The translations under genes were made by a program, and so were the position numbers. Source: Morchella semilibera (taxonomy: Eukaryota; Ascomycota; Pezizomycetes; Pezizales; Morchellaceae). Taken from it: a stretch of DNA of 64,000 nucleotides. The stretch's first letter is position 1, and every line of letters starts with the position of its first letter. The DNA lies in assembly GCA_009192285.1 (NCBI GenBank), contig CM018607.1:867736-931735 (forward strand), written 5' to 3'. Below the pieces are notes generated by a model. The model was not told the origin of the DNA. It made no database searches and saw nothing but the letters and a program-made list of their open reading frames with translations. Shown here in pieces: positions 10,393 to 21,123 of this stretch.

Positions 10393-11500
10393 TGTCCCGG
10401 CGTCTTAGCATCTGTCCAGACGATTCGGTAGGCGATGCATGGTTGTGGTGGTTAGGGTAATGTTAAGCGAGAGTGGGGAGCGCGAGGTGGAGATTGTCGT
10501 CATTAAGTTCTAGGAGGTTCGATGCCGTGATGGATTGGTAATGTAGAATAGCGGAGATGGTGGGGAGAATTACGAAGTGTGGTAGCGACGGGTTTCGGTG
10601 GGGTTCTATAAGTGAAAGTGTGAGTCATAGCGGACTAGTGGAAGAGGTGTGTTAAATAGCGGGGATAGATGTTTTCCTTAGTTCTTTCTTTCTTTTCTCT
10701 CTGTCTCGTCTTCCTGTTATCTCGGTACATAGGAATCTACTCGTATTTCTAAGCCATAGCATCTCGTACGAAAGACTCTGTCCTCCAAGAAAGAGGAAAC
10801 TCATAGTATCTATCATCGTTCTAGTTGAGGTCCATTCGGTCCTCACCTTTTCGACCCTGTGTTCTTGTGCCGTTGCCCTTGTTTTTGCCTTTGCCGGTGC
10901 CTGTACTTGCGCCTGTCCGGTGTTGTCCTTGTCTTCGTCGGTCCCCTCGTCGCGTAGACTGTGCTCCTATCACGGAGCGATGCGAGGACGTAGTCAGAGG
11001 AGCCAAGGTACACAACCGAGGCAGGGAAGCAGAGCGAGGTAGGAGGTACTGAAATAACCAAGAGCGGGGACACGAGGTAATAAAGATTACGGGGACTATG
11101 GAGGTAGAGCGAGATCCCCGAAGGGGGTTCTTTGACGAGACTAGAAATCCTAAAGTACAGTATTGACTAAAGGGACAGGAAGGTTGCGTGAAGAAGAAAG
11201 GAAAGAAAGAGAAACTCTACAAGCGAGGAAGGAAACTCCCTATATATAGTCCTAATATCTCTTCGCTGACTCATACCCTAGAACCCCGTAGAACCTTAAG
11301 GAAATCCTATCCATTACCAATCCATACCCCTCGTTGACTCATAGAATCCCTGCCACAGAAACCCTTAGAACCTAATAGAAAACCCTGACTAATCCTTCTT
11401 CCCGCAACGTCACTCAATACGCTCCATGCCGTGATAGCTCCTCGAGCCTATCTGCGTCATCATTGTCATCTTCCTCTTTGCGTCTGGTTACTCCGTCACA
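10393..11500 (+). mobile_element. LTR-A interrupted by LTR-D
   Basis: TGTCCCGGCG to CCGTCACA with LTR-D at 10968-11436. Its sequence is closest to the inverted copy at 7187-7820. Confidence 0.85.
10968..11436 (-). mobile_element. Solo LTR-D, 469 bp, TSD GCTCC
   Basis: TATCACGG...CCGTGATA flanked by GCTCC at 10963-10967 and 11437-11441. Very similar to the copy at 8141-8632. Confidence 0.88.
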
Positions 11501-11598
11501 GACACCGGGTCTCCTGAGAGCCTCCTGAGATTCCTGGATATTTTTTGAGTCTCCTGACGTTCAGGAGACATCAGGAAAAAAATGAAGTCTTGCTGATG
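11501..11598 (-). mobile_element. MITE-1, left part, inverted
   Basis: Reverse-strand CATCAGCAAGACTTC end at 11598, running to the internal CCCGG where LTR-A abuts, with four extra bases (TGTC) at the junction. Confidence 0.75.
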
Positions 11599-11717
11599 TA
11601 GGGGTATATTCATATATGTTGAGCTAGCAGAAAGACGAGACAGAGAGAAAAGAAAGAAATAACTAAGGAAAATATCTATAACCGCTATTTAACATTCATC
11701 CTCCATCAGCCCACTAT
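11599..11717 (-). mobile_element. LTR-A fragment
   Basis: Middle part of LTR-A: the AGAAAAGAAAG purine tract, CTATTTAAC, then the approach to the bZIP site. It is bounded by MITE-1 sequence on both sides. Confidence 0.65.
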
Positions 11718-11854
11718 CATCAGCAAGATTTCATTTGTCTCCTGATGTCTCCTGAGCCTCAGGAGACTAAATAAATCTCCAGGAGTCTCAGGAGACTCCC
11801 AGGAGACCCGGGAGACTATTTGGAGACTCCAGTAACAAGTTGAGTTTGCTGATG
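11718..11854 (+). mobile_element. MITE-1, 137 bp, flanks do not match
   Basis: Full-length copy. The left flank is antisense LTR-A and the right flank is sense LTR-A, and the flanking dinucleotides differ (AT and TC), which suggests a rearrangement at this MITE. Confidence 0.85.
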
Positions 11855-12018
11855 TCCCTTGTTTTGTTCTGCGCCCTTTGCCTCTGTTTTTGCCTTTGCC
11901 CTCATCGGTGCCTATGCTTGTGCCCGCCTGGTGTCCTCGTTATTTTTTGCTGTACTTCTTTAGTCTCTCTGCATCATAATTGTCAATTGTCACATTGCGT
12001 CTTGGTTACTCCGTCTCA
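11855..12018 (+). mobile_element. LTR-A fragment, U5 end
   Basis: CCTTTGCC-rich U5 sequence ending ACTCCGTCTCA. Confidence 0.65.
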
Positions 12019-12700
12019 CTAATTTGTCCTTTTTAAATTTCTTTCTGCAAGTCTCCTACCCGAATTCTTACTATATTACATATACTGCTGTACTGGAATT
12101 TAAACTAAACTTTAATTGATCTTCTATCACTTTTACTAGTGGATGAAAAGTATTTTTCATTGAGTTGTTCCCCTAGCTTATATCTGACTTTTTGGACAGC
12201 TGCATTTATATCATACTCAATCTTGTACTCATCTATCTAGACTTTCTTTCTACATTCTTGCCTCTTCCACCAATATCTCCTATTACACCACTCTATCGCC
12301 AGCTGGGGGTGATCTCTTTTGAGTCAGATTTTAGGTCTTTTGACATAGAGGGTCAATTTCTTTTACTTGTGAAATTTTGCTGATAGTCATACGACTAAAA
12401 TTGATCTTTGCCCCCTCTTCAATTTTTGCCAAAGAGGAGCTTGTGTCCTCCTTTACAACTTTCTATATTCTTTTCTTTTCACAAACTATTAAGATTGGTG
12501 GTCTTCCAGTTCTGGGGATTTCATGGGTGTAACCTCTCTTAGCTTTATTAACAATGGTTCTAAGAACAGTCCTAGCTGGATATCCTGTCTCTGGAAATTT
12601 GTGCAGCGTTTAGGCCAGACTTATGGAGGGTAATAATAGCTTGTCTTCTGTCATATCTTGAAGGCTTTTGACTTGGTTGCGTTGACGGCCAAAATTTGTT
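12019..12700 (-). pseudogene. Tc1/mariner transposase remnant, N-terminal part
   Basis: On the minus strand about 12680-12420 codes RYDRRQAIITLHKSGLNAAQ, the first helix-turn-helix of Tc1/mariner transposases, and soon after, in a shifted frame, GYTHEIPRTGRPP, the GRPR-like linker. The rest is AT-rich and broken by stops and frameshifts. Position and strand fit the missing front of the C-terminal remnant at 5836-7039. No terminal inverted repeat could be fixed by eye. Confidence 0.65.
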
Positions 12701-13404
12701 GGATGTGACTGTATATAAACTCAAATAGAGTGCTTACAGCCCTCTCCGGTTTCCAACCGAACTTTAAGTGAAATTCTGCAAGACTATTTGGCCATGCATA
12801 GACTGGTGATTCTACCTTCTATTATATTGTTGTAAGTCCGGATTTTATCAGAAAAGTTTTGAACACTCGCCTAATCGATAAATCTCATCCTTAGTGAACC
12901 TACAAACTTAGTAAATAGATGCATATAGATGCGGGCACTTGTTTACCTAAAGTAAGTTTTCCATGCTTCGCTTTCCAGCAACTTTAAATCTATACGCCCT
13001 CCTTCCCTCCCCTGACCCCCCCATCCAGAATTGTCGCCCCTAATGCCAGCTGCTTCTACCAGGACTTCCAGCTGAGCCGCATTAGCAGCAAGTTCTAGGA
13101 ATAGGTTTCCAAGTCAACCATAGAAAGAACAACCCCTAGGCTTTTCTCAGAGAATCAAAAACCGTCTCAAAGAGTTAAAAATTGATTGAGAAACTCGATC
13201 TCGTTGATTCAGAGGTCTAATACCATCATTAGGTTGTCAAGCCGGCTCGAAATCAAGATGACCAAATGATCTACATTGCCAAGTGAGGCTAAAATGGAGC
13301 CAGGAATGCATCTGTCCTGGCATACGGTGGCATTTTCTTTTAGCGAAGCTCCTTTCTCCTTGTTACTACCACCAAAAACCTATCTTCAAGCAAGTCCCCC
13401 CACT
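12701..13404. other. Intergenic upstream of the amidotransferase gene
   Basis: AT-rich sequence with no recognisable coding content. The amidotransferase frame is open back to about 13276 without supporting homology. Confidence 0.45.
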
Positions 13405-14269
13405 ATGAAAGTACCTTTCAGAATCGCTATTCTTGAAACAGGTTATCCTCCCGCTAGAGCCGCTGCTAAATATGGATACTATGGGGCTCTTTTCAGTAGT
13501 TTTCTGGAAGCTAGCGTGGCAAAGCTCCCTACCCCGGAATTCCCGGGTCTTCAGATCACCACGTGGGATGTTCAGAAATTTGAGAGTTACCCACCTTTAG
13601 AGGAAATAGACGCGATCCTAATAAGCGGGTCAAGTATGTTATCTAACCCGTCGTCTACTCCCTATTCCCGGAAGACCAGTCCGATTGATTGCTTGTATCT
13701 ATAGGGTCATGCGCATTCGATAATGCGCCATGGATTGTCAAGCTTGTTGAGTTCACTCGTATGGTTCTGGCGGAGCAGACCCGTGTCCGTGTCATAGGCA
13801 TCTGTTTCGGACATCAGATTGTTGCTCGGGCGCTCGGTGCGAAAGTAGCTCGGAACCCACAAGGTTGGGAAGCTTCAGTTGTGCCGGTGCAGCTCTCACC
13901 CCAGGGTAAGACGCTCTTTGGTGATAGAGATACCCTAGTAAATATCCCTATGGACTCCCAGCAATCTACGCTCTCCACTCCACTAACATAAAGCAGGATA
14001 TATGTCAAATGCATCTAGACATTGTCACTGAACTACCGAGAGGAGTTCAGCTTCTTGGATCTACGCCATTGGACAAAGTGCACAGCATGTATGTTACAAA
14101 GCGCCTTATCACGATACAAGGTCATCCCGAATACAACGGTGAAATTGTAAGCGAGCTCTTGGTGTTAAGGGTTCCTAAGGACATACTTGAAGAAACGATG
14201 GCTAGAGCCAATGACAAACACGATGGTTTAGAGTTTGGGGTGGCGGTCTTGAAATTCCTGAGCGAATAA
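13405..14269 (+). CDS. Class I glutamine amidotransferase-like protein
   Basis: Three exons: 13405-13633, 13705-13937 and 13997-14269 (introns of 71 and 59 nt, donors GTATGT and GTAAAT, acceptors TATAG and AGCAG). The product is 244 residues. The start MKVPFRIAILETGYPP is the family's usual N-terminus. The nucleophile elbow is GICFGHQI with Cys110, and the catalytic His197-Glu199 pair is in QGHPEYN. DAILISGS marks the preceding strand. This is the stand-alone GMP-synthase-like amidotransferase group found in fungi (like yeast YLR126C), whose in vivo substrate is not well settled. All catalytic residues are present and the frame is intact after splicing. Confidence 0.85.
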
Positions 14270-14494
14270 GATAGATCTAAAGAAAGTGGCCATCTTTTAA
14301 ATTTAACATATCTTTTTTACTTTAACTGAAGTTTGCTCCTGATCTCGAATTCAACTACAGTGTCCCCTCTTAATCGAGACATGCTCAGAATCTGGTGCTC
14401 TGCATATTAACCCTTGAACGGATGAAAATTTTAAATCCGCAGCGTGCTTTTCAGATGATATTTGGTAGCTAATATTTATCAGTAAAATACTCAC

Positions 14495-14890
14495 GAATTC
14501 ACGGCACGCATGTATTTCTAAAAGAGGGATTTTCTTTGGGTTCTACGGGATGAGTCAGTGAGGGGATGTTAGGGATATATATAGGGAGCTCTCTCCCTCC
14601 GAGTCGCTTGCTCTTTCTTTTTTTTCTTTACGCAACCTTCTTGTCCTTTTATTCATTCAATACTTTAGGACTCTTAGTCATCACCAAGATGTCCCTGACC
14701 TCCCCAAGGGGGCATCAGGACCACCTCGTTCCTCCCCTGGCATCTCGTCTCGTACCTCACTCTGTGCCTTGCCCCCCGCTGCTTGTTCTTGCTCTACCTC
14801 GTCTCTCGCCCCTTGCCCTCGCTTCTGCCCTGGTTCAGTTGTTTAGTACCTTGATTTGTTCTGTTCTCGTTTTTGCTTCTCTCTGAGATA
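14495..14890 (+). mobile_element. LTR-D fragment
   Basis: Sense-strand LTR-D lacking its first part: GATGAGTCAGTG, then a TATATATAGGGAGCTCTC box, the CTTTACGCAACC leader, and a pyrimidine-rich U5. The terminal CCGTGATA is not present. Confidence 0.7.
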
Positions 14891-15523
14891 CTTATAACCT
14901 TGGGGTATATATATATATGGACCTATCAAATTGCCGTCCCCGCCCCAACCCTAAAGAAAGGGAAACCGTTGTGTGGCAAATCGTTGTTACTACAGTCGGG
15001 GTACAGAAGTTCTGGATACAAAATCAGAAATCCTTGAAAGACCATCTTGAAAAACACATTACACACACCTGGAAAGTGGGCTCAAAATTCTAGAATTTTC
15101 TGAGCTCCATCCTGAGATAATTTCTAATGTCTTCTTAAGTGATAGAATTTTTTGTCCAACACTGAGTGGTTGGTTTAGATCGCTAAATATGCCTACTTTG
15201 GCTGTAAAAGGTATAATCTACCAAAATTTATGTACTAGTACTATAACTACTGTGGAGGAGTTGGGCACCTGATAATAGAATATCCTCATTCGCTCTCAGG
15301 GAGGGCAATACCAAGGATGAGAGAAGCATTATTGGAAGCCAAAAAGGAAAAGGAATATCACGGAGCGAAACGAAGGCGGGGTCGAGACTTGCCAAAGTAT
15401 AACACCAAAGCAGAGCAAGGCGAAGCGAGGCAAGGCAAAGTGAAGGGGCGGAGCGAGGCAGAGTACCGTGGGACACAAGGGACAAGGCAAGAGCTGGAGT
15501 AGGCGTCTAGAAATCCCGAAGTC

Positions 15524-15806
15524 TATCAGCAAGACTTCATTTGTCTCCTGATGTCTCCTGAGCCTCAGGAGACTCAAAAAATATCCAGAAGTCTCAGGAG
15601 AATCTAAAAATATCCAGAAGTCTCAGGAGACTCAAAAAATATCCAGAAGTCTCAGGAGACGCAAAAAATATCCAGAAGTCTCAGGAGACGCAAAAAATAT
15701 CCAGAAGTCTCAGGAGACTCAAAAAAATATCCAGAAGTCTCAGGAGACTCTCAGGAGACTTGGGAGACTGTTGGGAAACTCCAGTTACAAGTTGAGTTTG
15801 CTGATG
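15524..15806 (+). mobile_element. Expanded MITE-1, 283 bp, TSD TC
   Basis: Both MITE-1 ends are present, flanked by TC. The interior carries about five extra copies of a 29-30 bp unit (AAAAAATATCCAGAAGTCTC followed by AGGAGAC). The unit is present once in ordinary 137-bp copies. Confidence 0.9.
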
Positions 15807-15885
15807 TCTGTATTATATAATTGACAGAAAGGTTGTGTGAAGAAGAAAGGAACGAAAGAGAAATCCTACAAGCGAGGGAGAGAGC

Positions 15886-16516
15886 TATAACGGAGTAACC
15901 CGGCGCAAAGAAGAAGATTACAATGATGATGCAGAAGGACTTGAGGAGTACAGTCAACGCGACGAAGAGACTGACGAAGACAGAAATAATACCGGGCAGG
16001 CACAGGCACAGGCACCAGCAAAGGCAAAGGCAAGGGCAAGAGCACAAGAGTACAGAGCAGAGAGAGTAAGGGCCTAATGGACCTCAACGAGAACGATGAG
16101 AGACACTATAGATTTTCCTCTTGAAGAGGACAGGATTTTGGAGACGAGGGACTATGGCCTAGAAATAGGAGTATATTCCTATATATCGAGATAACAGGAA
16201 CACGAGATAGAAAGAAAAGAAAGAAAAAAATAAGGAAAACATCTATCTCCGCTATTTAATATCTCTCCTTCACCAGTCCGCTATGACTCACATATTAGCT
16301 CCTAGAAACCTATAGAAATCCATTGCAACCACACCTCGTATTCCTCCCACCCTCTCACTAATTTCTATTACCAATCTGTCACGCCATTGAACCTAATAGA
16401 ACCTAATGACGACAACCCCGCCCCATCTCACCTCATCCTCACTTAATCTAACTCCATCCGTCGCAATAGCGCTATGACTACCGAATCATAGGGACCGCTG
16501 CCAAGACGCTGAGACA
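15886..16516 (-). mobile_element. Solo LTR-A, 631 bp, TSD AGAGC/AAAGC
   Basis: Complete LTR-A nested in LTR-D. The flanking 5-mers AGAGC (15881-15885) and AAAGC (16517-16521) differ at one base. Confidence 0.85.
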
Positions 16517-17316
16517 AAAGCTCCCTATATATAGCTTCAGAAACCTTCGCAGACTCATCCCCTAGAAACCCATAGAACCCCGAGGAAATCCCCTTATTAG
16601 AAATACAGGCATACCGTCAACTCATAAAAACCCTGCAACAGAAACTCATAGAGCACCATAGAAAAACCTTGACTAATCCTTCTTCCCGAAACGTCACTAA
16701 GTACGCTCCATGCCATGATAAAGAGGAGAAAAAGATATTGGGTTAGGAGGAGGCAAAATATTTTTTCTTAAGCTAAGCGGCTTAGTCTAGGGACCTTCAT
16801 GGGGTTTTCTAATGGATCTATTACGACGTTTTCAGTATCTGAAGAGGAGATGTATAGCAATCAATTGATTGTAGTTTGTTCAATTTTTCGAAATACAAAA
16901 TCTGTTGTACTCATTTATGTCTTGATTGTTACTGAAGCGTCAGGATATATCTTCATAGAAGACTTTGTACACCACCATAACTTGAAGATGAGGAATTTAC
17001 AAATAGGAATGGTGATTGATGTAATTGATAAGAGACTCATTGAGTCAGGCAAGTTTACTAGGAAGATGGTCCTAGAGTTAAAAATTAATAGGCATCTAGA
17101 GAAATGTCCTTTCTTTGTCGTCAGGTTGTGGCATTATACAATCGTGATAGGGATCCCGTGCAGAAGGTAACATGGGGTCTTGATTGATAGTGGGAAGAAG
17201 AAGATTTGCTTTCAGTCACGACTCTATTTCAAACACTGTATAGTCAACTACAAACCTCTTTGAGTGATAGAATAACTGTCCAAACTCTGGAAAAACCAAT
17301 TAGGCACATATTAGCA

Positions 17317-17453
17317 CATCAGCAAGACTTCATTTGTCTCTTGATGTCTCCTGAGCCTCACGAGACTCAAAAAATATCCAGGAGTCTCAAGAGACTCTCA
17401 GGAGACCCGGGAGACTGTTGGGGGACTTCAGTCACAAGTCGAGTTTGCTGATG
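17317..17453 (+). mobile_element. MITE-1, 137 bp, TSD CA
   Basis: Full-length copy in G3, CA on both sides. Confidence 0.92.
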
Positions 17454-17643
17454 CAGTTACTCCTCGTTTATCTAAATAATTGAGTCAGGGTCCCACGACT
17501 CAACTGTATTCTATTATACCATATACAATCAATAAAATACCAGAAACTCCCACCAACTCCAATAGAATAATTTCAAAGATTTCAATAAAACCAATGCTTC
17601 AAGATTACCCCTATGCCACCCGTATGATGATGAGATCAAACTA

Positions 17644-17780
17644 CATCAGCAAACTCAACTTGTGACTGGAGTCTCCCAACAGTCTCCCATGTCTCCTGAG
17701 AGTCTCCTGAGACTCCTGGATATTTTTTGAGTCTCCTGAGGCTCAGGAGACATCAGGAGACAAATGAAGTCTTGCTGATG
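17644..17780 (-). mobile_element. MITE-1, 137 bp, TSD TA
   Basis: Full-length inverted copy in G3, TA on both sides. Confidence 0.92.
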
Positions 17781-17814
17781 TACAAGCAGATACTACACCC
17801 CAATTGAGCCCTAT

Positions 17815-18211
17815 TTTCATGAATACGGTAGGTTCGGGGGACTGGAAAGATTGGTGGGGTTGGGACTATTGTAAGCTAGGAGGTGGGGATGAGTCAGAAT
17901 AGATTCTATGGGTTTCTGTTACGCGAGAATGTGAGTCATGGTTGAGGTTACGCGAAGATATGAGTCAGGCTTGGCTCTGGAATAACGGGTATATAAGGGA
18001 GGCAACGGCGCCTACTTCTGTACTTTCTTTCTTTCTCTTTTCTCCTTACGCAACGTCTTCTGTATCTACAATACAATATAGTCTCTATTTTCTACTAGTG
18101 ACTATCGCTGCTCTCCCTACTTCTTATTCATACTTTCCCATCGTGGGAAGTATCGCTGTCACTACCCTGCACCCTGCAGAACGAAGCTATAACCCGAATG
18201 CCCCCTTGAGA
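17815..18211 (+). mobile_element. Solo LTR-B, 397 bp, TSD CCTAT
   Basis: TTTCATGAATACGG to CCCTTGAGA, flanked by CCTAT at 17810-17814 and 18212-18216. It contains TGAGTCA sites, then TATATAAGGG and CTCCTTACGCAACG. Same family as the LTRs of G1. Confidence 0.9.
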
Positions 18212-18302
18212 CCTATGTATAGTTTCACTTGAGAGGAAGTGAAAACTGTGCGAGATTCTCTTAAAGACTATTTACGAAAAAAAATTCTTCCTTCTAGCAA
18301 CT

Positions 18303-18888
18303 TGTCCATACGTCTTGAAATCAGTCCCGATGTTGTGGTAGCATTAACACTATTGTGATTAATGGAGTTATGTTAAGCGAGGATAGGATGAGATGAGGGA
18401 GACTGTCGTCATTTGTTTCTATGTAAGTTGGTTGCAGGAAGGATTGGTAATGGGTTTCGAAGAAATAGTGGGGAGGAATGCAAGATGTGGTTATAATGGA
18501 CTTACATGCGATTCTATGGCTTGACATGTAAGTCATAGCCAACTGTGGGAGGAAACTATAAATAACGGGTTTAGACTTTTCCTGTAGTTCTTTCTTTCTC
18601 TTCTCTCTGTCTCATCTTCCAGTTATCACAGTACATACATCAGCAAGACTTCATTTGTCTTCTGATGTCTCCTGAGCCTCAAAAGACTCAAAGATATCCT
18701 GGAATCTCAGGAGACTCTCAGGAGACCCGGGAGACAGTTGGGAGACTCCAGTCACAAATTGAGTTTGCTGATTTTGCCTTTGCCTTTGCCGCTGACTTGC
18801 GCTTCTATTATTTCTAGCTGTACCCCTCGATTTTGTCTGCATCATCATCTTTATCGACCCATCAGGTAGTATTAATTACTCTATCACA
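18303..18888 (+). mobile_element. Diverged LTR-A with MITE-1, TSD CAACT/CAATT
   Basis: TGTCCATACGTCTTG to CTCTATCACA, flanked by CAACT and CAATT. MITE-1 at 18638-18773 lies inside. Confidence 0.75.
18638..18773 (+). mobile_element. MITE-1, about 136 bp
   Basis: Full-length copy with a degraded right tip (GCTGATT). Left flank is TA; the right flank is TT, so the duplication is unclear. Confidence 0.85.
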
Positions 18889-18905
18889 CAATTTTCCCGC
18901 CAGTG

Positions 18906-19407
18906 TATCACGGCGTGAAGCGTATTTGGCGATGTTGCGGGAAGAAGGATTAGTCTGGGCTTTTTAGGACGTTCTATGAGGTTCTATTACAGGGATCTTA
19001 TGAGTCAATGCTGCGCATATATTTCTAATAGAAGGATTTCCTTTAGGTTCCATAGGTTTCTATCGTATGAGTCAGCGAGGAGATTTTGGGGCTATATATA
19101 GGGAGCTCTCTTTCTCGCTCATAGGGTTTCTCTTTCCTTCCTTTCATCTTTACGCAACCTTCCTGTCCTTTAGCCAAGAAATAGCTTTAGTATCTATAGT
19201 TATTATTGAGTCTTTCCGCTCCTACCCTCGGAAACGCAGGAGGAAATCTATAGTCCTCGTCTCGTAATCCGCTCCATCCCGCTCTGTCCCTCGCCCTGTA
19301 CCTCACCTTTCACGTTGCTTAGCCATATGTACTTCCGCCTTGCTTCGCCTCGCCTTGGTTGTGTACCTTGGCATCTCTCCTCCTTGTCCTCGCCACGCTC
19401 CGTTATA
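18906..19407 (+). mobile_element. Solo LTR-D, 502 bp, TSD CAGTG
   Basis: TATCACGGCGTG to CTCCGTTATA, flanked by CAGTG at 18901-18905 and 19408-19412. TGAGTCAGCG lies upstream of TATATATAGGGAG. Inserted in the G3 reverse transcriptase region. Confidence 0.9.
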
Positions 19408-20250
19408 CAGTGCCTGAGTTTTATTCATAAAGAAATTAGATGACTCGTTATGCATGTGTCAATTATTGAAAGCTGAATATCATTACAATCAAAGAGAGCT
19501 ACCCATTCTCTTTTACTACTGAAACTATGTTCAACTTGTCTAAAGCTAACTATTTTACCAAACTTGTTTTACGTTATATTTCCAATCAAATTAAGATCAA
19601 GGAAGCAAATGAATGGAAGACAGCCTTCAGGATTAGCTGTGAGCACTGAAAATACCTTGTAATGCAGTTCGCATTAATAAATGCTACCACTATATTTCAA
19701 CAATGGATCAATGATATCCTCCATCTCTTCCTAGTTCTCTGTGCCACAGTTTATCTCAATGGTGTTCTTATCTATTTCGGAACCCTAGAGCAAGATATAC
19801 AGGACATATAATAAATTCTGGAAACATTAGAGGCTAATAGAATTTACTTGAAGCTATAGAAATTTGAATTTGGTATACAGGAAATTAAATACTGGGATGT
19901 AATTCTAACTCCCAGGGGAATGAAAATGGATTATTCAAAAGTATTAACTATTGTCAACTGGTAAAGACCAAAAGACAGTTAAGGAGGTATATGAGTTCCT
20001 GGAATTTGCAAGCTTTATAGTCAGTTTATTTTTGTGATTTCCAGAATAACAAAGCCTTTAACTACCTAATCCAAAATATGTGCAATGGAATTGGAATCAG
20101 CAAACGGAAAAAACCTTCTATGCATTAAAAATTGTATTTACTACTGTATTGGTACTGTTACATCCTCATTTAGAGAGAAAGTTTTTTGTGGAGTCAGATA
20201 CTTAAGACTATATATTGGCGAAAATATTATTACAGTAGGATGACGAACAG

Positions 20251-20387
20251 CATCACTAAGACGTCATTTGTCTCCTGATGTCTCCTGAGCCCCAGGAGAC
20301 CCAAAACATATCCAGGAGTTTTAGGAGACACTCACGAGACTCAGGAGACTATTGAGAGACTCCAGTATTAAGTTGAGTTTGCTGATG
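20251..20387 (+). mobile_element. MITE-1, 137 bp, TSD AG
   Basis: Slightly diverged copy (CATCACTAAGACG start) in the G3 RNase H region, AG on both sides. Confidence 0.9.
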
Positions 20388-21015
20388 AGATTCTACATTC
20401 GGTAGCATTCTTCTCAAAAACATACTCTCCGTCAGAATGCAATAATGAAATCTACTATGGGAAACTGTTAATAATTGTTTGCTACTTTGAAGAGTGGAGG
20501 CCACATCTGAAGACGATGTAATTCTAAGGTAAAATACTTACAAATTATCAAAATTATGAATACTTTCTCTCAATCAAATTGTTAAACTCACATTAAACTC
20601 ATTGGTCGGAATTTTTATTGCAATTTAATTTTATCATTTAATACAAGCATTTCCTGGAAAACAAGGGAGAAAAATATATATTTTAATAAGAAGGTTTAAG
20701 GATCTGTTCCAGCGCCTTGACATCTATCCTGAGAGTTCGGTAGTCAAAACGCTATTGCAACTAATAGAGTTATATTAAGCGAAGTGGGGTGAGGTTGTCG
20801 TCATGAGATTCTATGAGGTTTGGTTGCAGGGAGGATTGATAATCTAATAGAGCGGGGTCGGATTCATTAGTGGAGTAAGAACGGAGTTAGGAAGCGAGGA
20901 CGGGTTAGGATATACCAGGATAGAGATGGTTCGAGGTTCAGGTTCAAGGACGAGGCGAAGACTGAAAGGCCGAAGCCAAATATATAGATCACTAGCAGAA
21001 AGAAGACGTTGCCTA

Positions 21016-21123
21016 CATCAGCAAACTCAACTTATGACTGCAATCTCTCAACAGTCTCCCGGGTCTCCTGAGGGTCTCCTGAGGCTCAGGAGACATCAGG
21101 AGACAAATGAAGTCTTGCTGATA
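21016..21123 (-). mobile_element. MITE-1, 108 bp (internally deleted), TSD TA
   Basis: Both ends are present and TA lies on both sides; part of the interior, including one GGAGACTC word, is missing. Confidence 0.85.

Larger units (their letters stand above)
15356..16720 (-). mobile_element. LTR-D carrying a MITE-1 and an LTR-A
   Basis: TATCACGG at 15356 and CATGATA at 16720. Inside are the expanded MITE-1 at 15524-15806 and LTR-A at 15886-16516. Clear matching target duplications were not seen (AGGAA and AAGAG). Confidence 0.75.
14891..20704 (+). mobile_element. Gypsy (Ty3-type) fossil G3, heavily interrupted
   Basis: Remains of one Gypsy element read left to right: a Gag zinc-knuckle region near 15240-15290, an aspartic protease region near 16760-17160, reverse transcriptase near 18220-18300 and 19410-20240, and RNase H near 20390-20520. 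The remains are much more AT-rich than other Gypsy copies here and are broken in many places, so this is the oldest Gypsy in the window. Later insertions: LTR-D 15356-16720 (itself hit by a MITE and LTR-A), MITEs at 17317, 17644 and 20251, LTR-B 17815-18211, LTR-A 18303-18888, LTR-D 18906-19407. Its own LTRs were not identified. Confidence 0.75.

Noticed and set aside
7367-10846. Two nearly identical 64-residue ORFs (7367-7561 and 10652-10846)
   Set aside because: Both are the same stretch of inverted LTR-A copies; other LTR-A copies break the frame and no family resemblance is seen.
7035-12023. ATTAG left and CTAAT right of the LTR pile as a target duplication
   Set aside because: They are reverse complements rather than direct copies, so they are not a normal duplication and may be chance.
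15540-15740. Regular direct repeats resembling a CRISPR array
   Set aside because: The units are contiguous copies of the MITE-1 interior with no unique spacers, in a eukaryotic genome, and both MITE ends flank them.
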